From Pseudopithomyces maydicus (lineage: Eukaryota > Ascomycota > Dothideomycetes > Pleosporales > Didymosphaeriaceae): 64,000 nt of DNA. Under the pieces are notes generated by a model that had not been told where the DNA came from, made no database searches, and saw only the letters and a program-made list of their open reading frames with translations. Made by a program: the position numbers and the translations under genes. The stretch is taken from assembly GCA_026873275.1 (NCBI GenBank), contig JANTUC010000007.1, positions 1,550,001-1,614,000 of the forward strand, in the 5' to 3' direction. Shown here piece by piece: positions 42,786 through 54,096 of this stretch; positions within the stretch are counted from its first letter, which is position 1; each line of letters begins with the position of its first letter.

Positions 42786-45700
42786 CTAAATACTAGAGAA
42801 GTGACCAAAAGTAGTCCGCCCTGAAGAGTGCCCTAAAAAAACTACATTATTGTTGACTGCACAGCAAGTCGGTCGATATTTAGGAGGAAGCCATAACCAC
42901 CGTTGCTGACTTAAAGAGATCCACTGGTCCTGTATGAAGATATAAGATGATTGCAACCTATAGGTTAAGGGCGATGGCGTAGTAGGAGAGTCCAGAGGGA
43001 TTTTACCTCGATCTGTTTCAATATACTGCCCGTCCGGCGAGAAGGCCACCGCCCTGACAGAGGAAGAATGGGCCTCCAGCGCGCTGCGAAACATCCCCGT
43101 AGCTGCCTCCCACAGCCGGACAGTCTTGTCACCAGAGGCCGACGCGACCAGCTGCCCGTCCGGCGAGAAGGCCACCGCGCTGACCTCTCTAGAATGGCCC
43201 TTTAGCGTACTGCGACATGCCCCCGTGGCCGCCTCCCACAGCCGGACGGTCCTGTCTCTCGAGGCTGACGCGACTAGCTGCCCGTCCGGTGAGAAGGCCA
43301 CCGCGCTGACTTCTCTGGAATGGCCCTCCAGTGAGCTGCGACACGTCCCCGTGGCTGCCTCCCACAGCCGGGCGGTCTTGTCCCTGGAGGTCGACGCGAC
43401 CAGCTGCCCGTCCGGCGAGAAGACCACCGCGCTAACCCACTCAGAATGGCCCTCTAGCGTACTGCGACATGTCCCCGTAGCCGCCTCCCATAGTCGGACG
43501 GTCTTGTCTCTCGAGGCCGACGCGACCAGCTGCCCGTCCGGCGAGAAGGCCACCGCGCTGACCTCTCTAGAATGGCCCTCCAGTGAGCTGCGACATGTCC
43601 CCGTGGCCGCCTCCCACAGCCGGACAGTCTTGTCCCTCGAGGCTGACGCGACCAACTGCCCATCTGGCGAGAAGGCTGCCGCGCTAACAGAGGAAGAATG
43701 GGCCTCCAGCGTGCTACGGCACGTCCCTGTAGCTGCCTCCCACAGCCGGACGGTGTTGTCATAAGAGGCCGACGCGACCAGCTGCCCGTCCGGCGAGAAG
43801 ACCACCGCGCTAACCCACTCAGAATGGCCCTCTAGCGTACTGCGACACGTCCCCGTGGCCGTCTCCCACAGCCGGACGGTCTTGTCTCTTGAGGCCGACG
43901 CTACCAGCTGCCCATCCGGCGAGAAGGCCACAGCGGTGACCCACTTAAAATGACCCTCCATCGTGCTGCGACATGCGTCCCAATTTTCTTCTCTCTTTAT
44001 CATCATTCGATCCCCCGGTAACGCTTGGTGTTCGAATGTTCGTCTTATTATGCTCGTCTCTGGCGCAAATACAAGTGCAGAGCAATAGGACTGTAGTGGA
44101 GCGTGTGCTATGATAGACTGAAACCGCAGTACGAATCGTTTAGCGTCCAGTATAAAGTCAGAAACTAAAACTGCAGACGGCTATAGTATACGTTAGCATA
44201 GTTCCAAACACAGACTTCAAGATCTTACAGCTAGAAGCTTCTTGAGGCTGTCAAGTAAGTGAACGCATCTGCTGAGCTCTCTCATAAAACTTAGAGCTTC
44301 GAGCCAATGCAGAAGATGCTTCTGTAGAAAAACGTGAGTTGTGTCTCTATCAACAATGACTTGCCGACTCTGCTGAAGATGACTGACCCAATAGCGACAC
44401 GCATACTGCAGATCAGGTGACAGACAGCTCGCAATCTTTCCTTCGTCAACATCACTTCGTAAGGTTCCAGACTGTAGGCCGCACATGTTCTGCTGCAAGC
44501 CGTCTGTGCCGGACATACGTTCAAGGCAATGGGATGCCAAGTCCCTGTGTGTGGCTCTCTCGTCTATCCAAAACTGGCTCATACTCGGTCGTTGGCGACC
44601 GACCAGGAAGTCGCGGAAAGACAAATGAAGCAACCTGACAGGGGCATGAATACTATCAGGGATGCTGAGGACAGAGTGCAACGCGTCTAGCCGACACTCA
44701 ACTTCCATTTGCGAAACTTGCAGGAGGCGTGCGAGTGATGCAATTGATAAGGGACTTTCTAGAACAACAATGCTGCCCACAATGTTTCGAAATGCGCGCA
44801 ACCAAGCATCTTTCTCGTCTTCCTCCTGTTCAACTAGCAGCTGGTCCAGCACAGGGAGGTAGGTTCGGTCAAGCTGTGAAAAGTTTGACTTCTGATATTG
44901 CAGCACCTTGTCTAGATAGGCTTCAGGATGACCTCCCTTCGTGCCGATATATCGGCACACAGTGGCGGCAAAGATGAACAGCGGCACAGCTAGCTTCACA
45001 AGGCCTTGGACCTGCTCTGTTGTCGGCCAGCCTTGAGAAAGCATGCGTGCTTGGCGTATCATACTAAGCTCGTGCTCGTAAAAGAGACGTATGTCATATT
45101 CAATGGTGTTCTTTGCGACTTCGTGAAGAACAAAGTCTTGATATGTTCCGTTTGACATCTTCTTAAAGCTCAGGCGAATAGGGAGCTCTGGTCTGCTTGT
45201 TACTAAGATTCGCATGGATACTGGGCGCATGTCCTTGGTGCGTGTAAGAAGCTGGAGTATGGATTGAATATCTTCGTCACTATCGCATTCATCTAATGCG
45301 TCAATAACCACTACCAACGCAGGAGTAGTCGAGCGTGGCTGCTGCACCTCCGAGAGCGGATGCAATATCAGTTTCTCATACTGGTCCTTCAGTGCCCTCT
45401 GTGATAAAGCCGAGTCCTCATCTAGTGCTTTTCTGATACCAGGTAGCATGCCCGGTTCGCGAGTAACCAGATCAATGGCGATTGTGCTGAAGAACCGGGA
45501 CGCATTGCTGCACTCACCCTCGCCTTTCTTGAAGAAGAAGCTTGCTCCTAGCTGATCGGTTGTGGAAAGCGATTGGGCAATTGTCCGCGCGATTGTGGAC
45601 TTTCCTGTACCGGCCATCCCGCTCAGCCAGAAAATAGGCTTGCTATCTTTTTTGTTTACCCATTCGGCGATAGTGTGCAGCAGCGCGGTGCGGGTATTAG

Positions 45701-46336
45701 GCAGACATCGTGCGTTATGTTCTTCTGTATGCGAGTTAAAGAACGCGCCTGCCGCGATAGGCAGTTTGGTCATGTCTAGTTTCTGGTTTATATCGACAAC
45801 AAGGTTTCTGTACGACCAGTAAGACACTGCTTCTGTACAGAAGATCTGAGTATAGAAGCTTACGTTTGATCGACTTGAAGCGCGAGCTGATCGACTTGAA
45901 GCGCGAGCTGATCAACCTGGAGCGCAAGGCTGAACGTGTTCTCATATTCCTTGAGATTTTGAACGGTCTTTTCTACCTCCTTGCTGGTGAACGGCCATTT
46001 CAAAGCGCGAATACCGAGCTTTTGCATCGCTCTACGCCCTGAGCCGGGAGAAAGATTAGCCTGCAGGGCAGCCTCGATCTGTTTCAGCTCCCGGGAGCAT
46101 CTTTGTAGCGAGTCCAGTAATGTGCGTGTAGTAGAGAGCTGCGACTTGTCATGACTGTCTAGAAGCTGCTGGAGCCTTTCGAGGACATGCTTGACATCGG
46201 TTGCTTTCTGCTGGAGGCGCTCGATGTCCCCCTTTGCGTGCTTGACCGCGACTGAGTACTGGTAGCAGAGCGACGCGACTTTGGCAGACAGGTCGACGAC
46301 AGCTATCACGCTTGCCGCTCCCGAAAGGCCTTCCAT
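42786..46336 (-). CDS. HeLo-like/NACHT/WD40 STAND receptor, three exons, 1148 aa
   Basis: Exons 46336-45864, 45807-44229 and 44180-42786, with introns of 56 and 48 nt (GTAAGC and GTAAGA donors, CTTAC and GCTAAC branches); the frame closes exactly. Residues about 1-140 form the fungal STAND N-terminal (HeLo-like) domain (MEGLSGAASVIAVVDLSAKV, KWPFTSKEVEK). NACHT has Walker A LSGMAGTGKSTIART near residue 220 and Walker B VVVIDALDECD. The C-terminus has seven full and one partial WD40 repeats of 42 residues, and ends in the same cap (SSYIFIQDQWISL...WLPPKYRP) as the 29.5 kb paralog. No stop or frameshift: an apparently functional NLR. Its WD repeats vary more between units than those of the paralog. 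Confidence 0.88.
45868..45930 (-). repeat. Three 21-bp repeats at the HeLo/NACHT junction
   Basis: GATCGACTTGAAGCGCGAGCT occurs twice identically and once with changes, encoding LALQVDQ three times directly before the exon 1 donor. Confidence 0.9.
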
Positions 46337-47021
46337 GATAGGATACAGCGCGTGGTTGGAATCGCAGCGAGTATAGGAGTAGCGCCAGCGTGAGTAGGGG
46401 TGATACGTAAGAGTCAGAGATGTTGTCGTTCACCTTGAGCGCAGCGAGGCTGAGTGGGTTACTGCGGTTGGTGCAGCGTCCATGTAGGCCATGTTACGAG
46501 AGAGAGAGGGCCTGCCACAACGAATACACAGTCACGCTTTGTTTTGGTCAGATACAGCAAATCAGAAGGCTGTGAGGGGTAATCGCGTAAGGATGGCTGA
46601 TCACTCTGGTTGGTCGGCTCTAGAGGGGTGTACCAACAGGGATAGCAATCCCTTCGGCTCATGGTTCTTTCTGAATGTTAACGCTACCGTCAAAGCCCTT
46701 TTCTTCCAGCAACTAAGAATGCTTCTAGAGTTGCAATGAAGATACGACTAAGTAGTGGTTTAGTAGAGTATAAGGCGCGTTTTGGCTGTCCGGGTAGTGT
46801 GACAGCGCTTAGAAGATAGCCTTGGCAGCCGTGCAGAGACCTTATCACGGCTCCGGGCTCTGGTGACTCCCGCTAACTAGTTTTAGCGTTGAAAAGCTAC
46901 TTCACAGCAAACGGCGAAAACAGTATAGACATATTACCATGACAGTGGATATTGGATTCGGAGTTGAATGAGAACAGAAGCATCACTTCTATATACGGCT
47001 AACGCAATAACGCTGTCCGCA
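46337..47021. other. Upstream region of the HeLo/NACHT/WD40 gene
   Basis: About 0.7 kb holding the promoter of the minus-strand NLR; no other gene supported. Confidence 0.4.
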
Positions 47022-47290
47022 CTACCACATACGCGCTACCGGGGCTCTCCATGGTCTTGATGTGCTAACACCATCCTCTACCGATGTGTCACCTGCGCGC
47101 GTTGGGACCTCTATCTCTGGCGCAACATGTTGATTATCGTCCGCAACTCGTGTTGTGCTTCTCTGCACCTCAGCATCTAGTTCTGCTTCCAACGCAGCAC
47201 TCTTTCGCTTCCGACCACGTCTTCCTTTACCCAACTTGGCTCCTTCAGCCGTAAGTGTAGCCCTTCCAGCCCTTTTGGCTTTTTCAGCCG
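47022..47290 (-). mobile_element. Pogo transposase C-terminal fragment
   Basis: The minus-strand frame contains AEGAKLGKGRRGRKRKS and ends WRAPVARMW, matching the C-terminus of the transposase at 33.8 kb (GRQPKS..., CRAPVARMW), and flanking DNA after the stop (CACTACCACATACGCGC) is also related. The DDE part is absent. The sequence runs into NB-ARC-coding sequence on the other strand at about 47290. Confidence 0.75.
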
Positions 47291-49362
47291 AGACGTGGGT
47301 ACTCTGGGTGCATGCCAGCAACGCAGGGAGGTTCGAGCAGAGCTATCGCGACATAGCCAATCGCGTTAAAATCTTTGGGCGGAAGGATCCCAAAGCGAAC
47401 ATTTTTAAGCTGGTGCACGACTGGCTGTGCAGTAGCAAGGATCCGTGGCTGCTTGTGCTCGACAACGTAGACGATGCTCGCTTTCTTGTAGATGTCCTGA
47501 CTGCCCAGCGAAACGGAGCGGCTAACTCAGGAAGCGCCCCTAAACCACTGCGCTCCTACATTCCACACAGCGAGCGCGGCTCGGTCTTGGTGACAACGCG
47601 GAACCAGTATGCAGCGCTGCAGCTCGTGGAGCGGCGCAACATCATCAGCGTACAGCCTATGAACCAGGTGCAAGCCAGCACACTGTTCAAGAAAAAACTT
47701 GAAGAGGATGAGGATTCCATTAGCATCGACGAACTCGCGGAGGCGCTAGACTACATGCCGCTTGCTATGGTCCAGGCGGCGGCCTATATTGTTCGAAGAA
47801 CACCTCGCTGCTCCATACAGCAGTACCTCGCAGATTTTCGAAGACGCGACCGCAAAAGAACAACTTTACTCGACAGCGAGGCAGGACAACTATGTCGAGA
47901 CTATGAGGCGAAGAACTCGATCATCATCACGTGGCAGATCTCTTTCGATTACATCCGGGAGATACGGCCATCCGCCGCCGGCTTGCTCTCGCTGATGGGC
48001 TTCTTTGACCGGCAAGGAATACCTGAGGAGCTGCTTCGGGTTCAACCAGAAGATGAACCCGCCCCGCAACAGCACGCCGAAAGCGACAGCGAGCGGCAGG
48101 CCTGGGAAGAAGAAGACAGCGTGTCGCAGTCTAGTGCGGGTGATGACGGGTTTGAAGACGACATCAAGACACTGCATGATTACTCGTTTATATCCGTGAA
48201 TACCGATGGGGTAAGCTTTGAAATGCACAGACTGGTGCAGCTTGCAACGCGGAAATGGCTGCAGCTTCACGATGAACTATAGCAGTGGGAGCAACAGTTT
48301 GTCAGTAAACTCAGCGCCGCCTTTCCAACGGGAAATCATAAGAACTGGGCCGTGTGCCAGAGGCTGTTCGCGCACGCCAAGTCTGCTGCGGAACAGCGGC
48401 CAGGGAGGGAAGGTTCGCTGGGAGACTGGGCTTCACTACTATATAGGGCGGCATGGTATGCTTTGGAAGTAGGGAACTGGATTGGAGCAGAAACCATGTC
48501 ATTACAATCTACAAAGACGATGAGGAAACTATTTGGAGCAAACCATCCCCGCACGCTGTCGAGCATGACGATTCTGTCCTCGGTGTACAGGCACCGAGGC
48601 CACTTGACAGAAGCTAAGGCGCTGGAGACGCAGGTGGTGGAGATTGGCAAGACGAAGGTCGGACCAGACCTTAAAACGCTATTGGGCATGTCGAACCTGG
48701 CATTAACGTATAAGAAGGAAGGGCGATTGGTAGACGCTCAGAAGCTAGAGGTGCAAGTAATGAAAACGTATATGGCGGAGCTCGGAGTAAACCATGGTGA
48801 CACGCTAACGAGCATGGCGAGTCTGACATCCACGTACAGGAGCCAAGGCCGGTGGCAGGAAGCCGAAACGCTAGAGGTGAAAGGAGTAGAGATAAGCAAG
48901 ACAATGCTTGGAACAGACCATCCTACCACGCTATTGTTTATGGGGAACCTAGTCGTAACGTACCAGCAGCAACGCCGGTGGGAAGAAGCTAAAACGTTAG
49001 GGATGCAAGTAGTAGAGACATGCAAGACAACGTTTGGAGCAGACCATCCTAACACGCTGTCAAGCATGGCGAACCTAGCATCAACGTACTACAACCAAGG
49101 CCAGTTAAAAGCAGCTGGAGCGCTAGAGGTGCAAGTGATGGAGACGAGCAAGACGAAGCTCGGAGCAGGCCATCCCGATACGCTGGGAAGCATGAACAAC
49201 CTTGCGTTTACGCTCAAGACGCGTGGTTTGACAAGCAGAGCTATTTCCCTAATAGAAGACTGCTGTAAATTAGGCTCGGTAGTCTTTGGCTCTCAGCATC
49301 CTAACATGATATCGTCTCGCGATGTCCTTAGAGCATGGCGCCTCGAAGCCCTAGAAATTTAG
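47290..49362 (+). pseudogene. NB-ARC-TPR receptor lacking its P-loop
   Basis: From about 47290 the frame reads ETWVLWVHASN, LLVLDNVDDARF (kinase 2), GSVLVTTRNQYAA (kinase 3), LAEALDYMPLAMVQAAAYI (GLPLA-like), TWQISFDYIRE and MHRLVQLATRKWL. An in-frame TAG at 48280-48282 falls between HDEL and QWEQQF. The frame then goes on to 49362 with about seven 42-residue TPRs (GANHPRTLSSM...). The sequence before 47290 in this frame is antisense pogo, so the P-loop and everything N-terminal are gone. The longest plus-strand frame starts at 47155 inside the transposon. Without Walker A and with a stop, it cannot act as a normal NLR, although the TPR part alone is intact. Confidence 0.8.
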
Positions 49363-49445
49363 GAGCAGGAGGAACCTTACGAGGAAGGAAATGTAGTTTG
49401 CAGATTCATTAAAGCAGCACCCCTAGATGTGACCAAAATGGTATA

Positions 49446-49563
49446 GTGAAAGAACAGCAGTTCGCTTACACATCATCGTGGGATGCAGCTTAGGTGAGGC
49501 GGTACTTTGTATTGCCACCACGCACATGACGGTGGCCGACCCGTTCTTGTCCTGACCTTGCGC
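49446..49563 (-). repeat. Box element, copy C
   Basis: Reverse complement identical to 37767-37884 over about 118 nt, including the SGQERVGH-coding box and GGTGGCAATACAAAGTACCGCC. Confidence 0.85.
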
Positions 49564-49998
49564 CGATGGCGATAATCCATCGTTTTGGCGAAGAAACGCA
49601 GGAAGGTACCTTGTAGAAAGACTTGGAGCATGTCCGCAAGGGTTGTGGTCGTTTGCGCAAGGTGTGATATAAGCTTCCACAGGCTCCCGCATTTGCACTC
49701 AATCCGCACTAGGGAACCACATTCGGAGTGATAGTCAGACCCATTGCGGGAGCCAAAGGACGGTTCGTGGGGATCACAATAAGCTTCCGTGCGGCAACGG
49801 GCTGTTTCGCTGTTGCACGATTACATCAGCTAGCTCGGCCCCTGTTGAAGGTTGCTGAGTCAACCAGGACGTCTAGCGTCCCTTTCCAATCCTCTTTTGT
49901 AACGGCCCGTACAACCTCGCAATGCGGTACAACATGCGGCGATGTCTACATTCCGAGCCTCTGTGACACAAGACCAAAAGATCACACCGCCTCCAAGC
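49564..49998. other. Intergenic
   Basis: No gene that I would support; possibly the promoter and 5' exon of the decayed nuclease-like gene lie here. Confidence 0.35.
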
Positions 49999-51160
49999 TT
50001 TACAGAACGACTATTGACGCCGCCGCCGACCGACGAGAAGCAGCCCCCTCAAGTCCCACGAGTTCTCGCGCTCTTCAAGCAAGTATAGACTGGACGGCAC
50101 AGTAAGCGAGAGCCGTGGATAGGATTTCGACTCTTTCAAGGAGACTACGATGAGATAGAGCGCAGGCTTCAGCAGGACAAGGTATTATTGGGATTCGTGA
50201 AAGACAAGATACGGTGGGTAGGTCCCGGATACTGCAGGACTTGTCGCTAATCACAAGGCTCGGGTAGATATGATTACAACGCAGAAACGCCTTGCCTTTC
50301 CGTTCGTATGCCGACAGGAATACACGAGCTGTTCATCGACGGTGTCGAGGACGAGATACTGAGCCAGATGAAAGGGATACGCAGCGGATCAGGCAAGGAG
50401 GCTCGCTTCGCACAGAAAGTGCGTCCAGCCCGTCCGACGGTGATCGAGTCTCCAGCAGAGAGTGCTTCGTCGGGTGAAAAATCAAGATACGAGCCAGACT
50501 CGTCATTTGGCACAAGCATGCGCGGTATCCAGGCGTTATCATCGAAGTGACGTATTCCCAAAAGAAGAGAAGAATGCACCGGCTAGCAGAGGATTATCTA
50601 TTGGATTCGGACGCAAATATACGCCTTCTGATAGGCTTCGATATTGCATACGAGAGGGAGAATCACGTAAGGCAACGTTGGCGAAGTGGCGACCGAATCT
50701 CCTACACACTCCTGACGGAGACCAGCTACAAGCTGTTCTAGAGATTGCAGATGAGGTATGTTACATTGTTCATTCCGTTGCCTTACTTTTTGATATCTAA
50801 TGATTCTATTAGGCATTCCGTGACGACCGCGGAAACCCCACCGACCATCCAGGCCTGCGGTTTCGCCTCAGCGATTTTGCTGACAAATGACTAATACAGG
50901 AAGAGATAGGAGACCTCGATCAAGAACTGGCTGTATCCACTCAACGGCTGTGCGAGATCCTTCGTGCAGCAGAGGTCAACATCCGCCGAACAGAGTCATT
51001 GAGTCAAGATCTAGTCCCTTCTGGCGTCAAGAAAAGGAAGCGGTCAGAAACGCCTCCGGAAGCTTTAGTATCTGGTGACGAAGCAAGGTTCGTTCACCTG
51101 GAGGAGAGAGCGGCGAAGCGTATAGCGGAGGACGATCCGGATTATGAGATGAGCAAATGA
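49999..51160 (+). pseudogene. PD-(D/E)XK-like fungal protein, decayed
   Basis: Pieces in three frames read in order: PPQVPRVLALFK, REPWIGFRLFQGDYDEIERRL, an intron ending at a GGGTAG acceptor, RMPTGIHELFIDGVEDEI (50308), then YPGVIIEVTYSQKK and LAEDYLLDSDANIRLLIGFDI, KATLAKWRPNLL, an intron at 50756-50812, GNPTDHPGLRFRLSDFA, and a C-terminal KKRKRSE tail to the stop at 51160. The 'PGVIIEV.YSQ' block is characteristic of a common fungal orphan family with a restriction-endonuclease-like core. Breaks: a shift near 50100, one-base losses in T-rich (about 50503) and G-rich (about 50655) runs, and TGA at 50888-50890 in place of a probable CGA. Confidence 0.6.
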
Positions 51161-51860
51161 AGAGCCGCTCTCCGTCCTGCTATGCTATCAAAATCCAGCA
51201 AGGGGACCAGAACGTTCCATACTGCCCCCAATCGGTGAATAGATGACGAGTATACGCGACCACTGCGAGCAAATCAAACCTACTGGCATGAACGCCTTGC
51301 AGCGATCTCGAAATGTTGACATCGCCGAAATCTCGAACAGTTGTTCAGTGTACGAGCAGTTTTGGATAGCATCGCAGTAATGTGTTGGTTGACGCTAGTT
51401 CATCCTATGAAATGCAACGGAGTACATACTTCGCATTATCGTCATAGAGCATTTCTATATAATGCGTTTTGACAGCAATCGTCTTCCATGATTTTGTAGA
51501 TGCCACGCTGCTGTAGCGCAGATTGACGCCCAAGTAAATGATATATGATGTACCAGACATGCAACCATACAACGATTATTTCCAAGAAAATGATAGAGGT
51601 GAGTGCGATGCCTTGAAATCTACAGCATCACACTATGGCAAGATTTGGAATAGTCTTGTTCTGAACCATGGAAATCTGTACCGCTATCTGGTCGCACTAT
51701 CTGTTGACACTATAGATTTGGAATACGGGCAGCTATGCGGGGTAACTGTATCCAACCATCATGGAGCCAACTCGTCTGAGTGCCAAAAAAAGAGTATAAT
51801 TAGAGAGGCAACTTGGTGGATAATTTTCTCGCAACTCAGATCCCGCTAGAGTGAGTTAAA
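51161..51860. other. Intergenic with a doubtful small ORF
   Basis: A 103-codon ATG frame at 51538-51849 has no recognisable feature; otherwise empty. Confidence 0.3.
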
Positions 51861-52341
51861 ATGGCCTATTATAAATCTCTCCAAAACCAACTCGAATACT
51901 CCTTCCATGATGTCCACCTCCTCAACGAAGCTTTCGTAGCTGCCGGAGCTGTGAAATCCAGGCCCGACGTCGAGGGAGATGTCTCGGGTAACAAGCGTCT
52001 CGCTCTGATTGGGGACGCTGTTTTACGCCTCAGTATCTTGGAGGAATGGTTCCCCAGCGGGAAAAGTACTGGTAGGTACAAGTAACGTACTGGAACATGA
52101 CTGATAAGGCGAAGAGGTTGGCCACAACATGGTTCAAGATGTTGCCACAAACGAAAAGTTAAAAAACGTCGCGAAGGAATGGAGGTTGACAAAGTGGCTG
52201 AAAGAAAATCCCTGTCAGGCGGGACAGGAGCCGAAGACTACTCTTGCCTCCACGGTTGAGGCAATCATAGGGGCGGTTTGGTTGGACTGTGATCGAGACT
52301 TGGTGGAGGTGCAGCAGCTTATAAAGCGCTTGCAAAAGTAG
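51861..52341 (+). CDS. RNase III-domain-like small protein
   Basis: Two exons, the second opening after a short intron whose acceptor is GATAAG before GCGAAGAGG; the donor is GTAGGT (37 nt) or GTACTG (43 nt). The product is about 147 residues. NKRLALIGDAVLRL corresponds to the RNase III signature NERLEFLGDAVL, and TTLASTVEAIIGAVWLD to the second catalytic block. Relative to bacterial RNase III, both signature Glu are replaced (K and A) and the Asp of the second block is Ser; the signature Asp and the Glu of VEA remain. This matches a fungal family of minimal RNase III-like proteins with degenerate sites, with no dsRNA-binding domain. Probably RNA-binding or inactive; experimental role unknown to me. 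Confidence 0.65.
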
Positions 52342-52888
52342 TGTGACGTCGTACTGAGGGCATGATTGTGTTATTGTACATTAGTCACTCATTACATCAT
52401 GGCTTTTTGTCTTTATGAAGTAAGTCGTCAATATACGCACCCTTATTGCGTGTTGTGTAGCGAGCTGCATATGCAAAAATTTGTCTTACTATTGGGTTAT
52501 GCGTACCATTAAAATATCCTCAGGCCTTTCTGATGAGATATGAAAAGTTCTTCCGCGTCTGTTTAGCAGCAGATCGCTCAGACCAAGTAACGATATTTAT
52601 CTATATCTGTGACATTCTTAGCACTGGTAGATTCTCGCTACTGGAGCCACCCATAATACCGCCGTCGTGCTTGCTTACTCAACCTCCTTTACTGCCGCTG
52701 CTCTCCTCTTGCGCGTTGAAGGACCTGCCTGTGGCTGTTCTGTCACAGACATTATGCACTTACGATCTGATTTCCCCCTCGTCATGGCAACCCCATCCTG
52801 ATAAGACACTGACATTTGCTAACGTTGGGTCTTGACTACCGACAAATGCGAGTAAAAAAGCCAAATAAATATCCGGAAATAGACTAAC
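52342..52888. other. Intergenic
   Basis: No supported gene; a 100-codon frame at 52533-52835 has no protein-like pattern. Confidence 0.4.
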
Positions 52889-53503
52889 TCAAGTCGTTAT
52901 ATAAACTCCGTGAAATATCTTGTGTGCATTCACCAAGTTATAGGCTTTCCTATGACAGTATGAATCAATCAAGATACACACAAAGATAAACACGTGATCA
53001 CTAACCGGAAGTCGCAATCTACTCCTCCGCAGAAGGAGTCGTTTGTACAAAGTGGTAGATTTTCCGGATTTAGACACAGTCCCAGGTTCGAATTCTTGTT
53101 CGGTGTCACCTGAATGAGACTTTCCACGACTGCAGTCGCTTAGCGGCGCCACTTCCATAGATGAAGTAATCAAAATCGTGTGGATATACTGCTCGTTTCG
53201 AATCCAAGCAGCGAGCGCCTCGAGTTGAAAATACTCGGCTTCTTGGGTTAAGCTCGCATATAAAGGCAGATCAAAGCCATTCGTCCGAGTCCAGAAAATG
53301 GGAGGTGTGGAACTTCGTAAAAAGTCTAGAATATGGTTGAATAGAAGGGGACTTCGATCGACGAAAGGCATCCCGTTGACGCAACAACTACTGTCGGCCC
53401 ACTGATCCGAGAGCATGGCCTTCAAGAATGGTGACTGTTCAAGTGTAGACTTCAGTGTAGTGAATATACGACCGCCCACGTTGATCATGAATGGTTCGGT
53501 CAT
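52889..53503 (-). CDS. BTB/POZ-domain protein (KCTD/T1-like)
   Basis: The frame starts MTEPFMINVGGRIFTTLKSTLEQSPFL, the classic N-terminal pattern of the T1/KCTD type BTB fold (v.lNVGG..f.t...tL...p.s), followed by DRSPLLFNHILDFLR and LYASLTQEAEYFQLEAL, all in register over about residues 1-100. Such fungal proteins often act in protein-protein contacts, some as adaptors of cullin-3 ligases. The C-terminal part is low in pattern, and a GTTAGT...CATAG segment near 53010-52950 may be an intron, so the C-terminus is uncertain. Confidence 0.7.
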   Translation of the reverse strand: MTEPFMINVGGRIFTTLKSTLEQSPFLKAMLSDQWADSSCCVNGMPFVDRSPLLFNHILDFLRSSTPPIFWTRTNGFDLPLYASLTQEAEYFQLEALAAWIRNEQYIHTILITSSMEVAPLSDCSRGKSHSGDTEQEFEPGTVSKSGKSTTLYKRLLLRRSRLRLPVSDHVFIFVCILIDSYCHRKAYNLVNAHKIFHGVYITT

Positions 53504-54096
53504 TGATGTGGCTGTATTTAGAGAACAATGGATTATGAAGAAAGACCGAGAAATTGCAGGTCAAGGTAACTTGAACTAAGCGCTTAGCTTGGTTCTGTCC
53601 TTAAAGGGTATAACGCCAAACAAAACAGTCCAGGATCAGGTCGGATAAGGTTTGCAAGCTAGATTTCGGCCGCAGCTTGTCGGGCACTTATCTCAGTACC
53701 CATCTACAGAGTCCGTTGGTTCCCGCAGTGGATCCCACGCATTGATGAACTAGCATGGCTTTGACCCTCACAGGCAGTCCCACAGCTCAGTTCAAAACCT
53801 TAGTTGTGCCATGGATCGCGACGCAATGATGACCTCGCATTTTTCCGATTAGAACCGTAATTAGAGGACTACAGACTGCATCGCCTTAAGACACAGTTCC
53901 CATCTACCTGGTGTAGAAATTCTTGGGGCTCATAGCCATCCTTTAGGCACCATCAATAGCCACCTTATTCCTTCCCTGGCCATCTTTCTATGTGCCACAA
54001 ATGCCTTCAGTATAAGTGTTCTGTTGAGATCCAGTGCTCCATTGTAGACGCCAAGCATCTCGTTCACAAGCGGTGGAACAGGCATATTATAATGTA
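53504..54096. other. Intergenic
   Basis: No gene supported. Confidence 0.4.

Noticed and set aside
53085..53105. B-box-like GGTTCGAATTC suggesting a tRNA or SINE
   Set aside because: No matching A box or cloverleaf, and it lies inside the BTB gene on the other strand.
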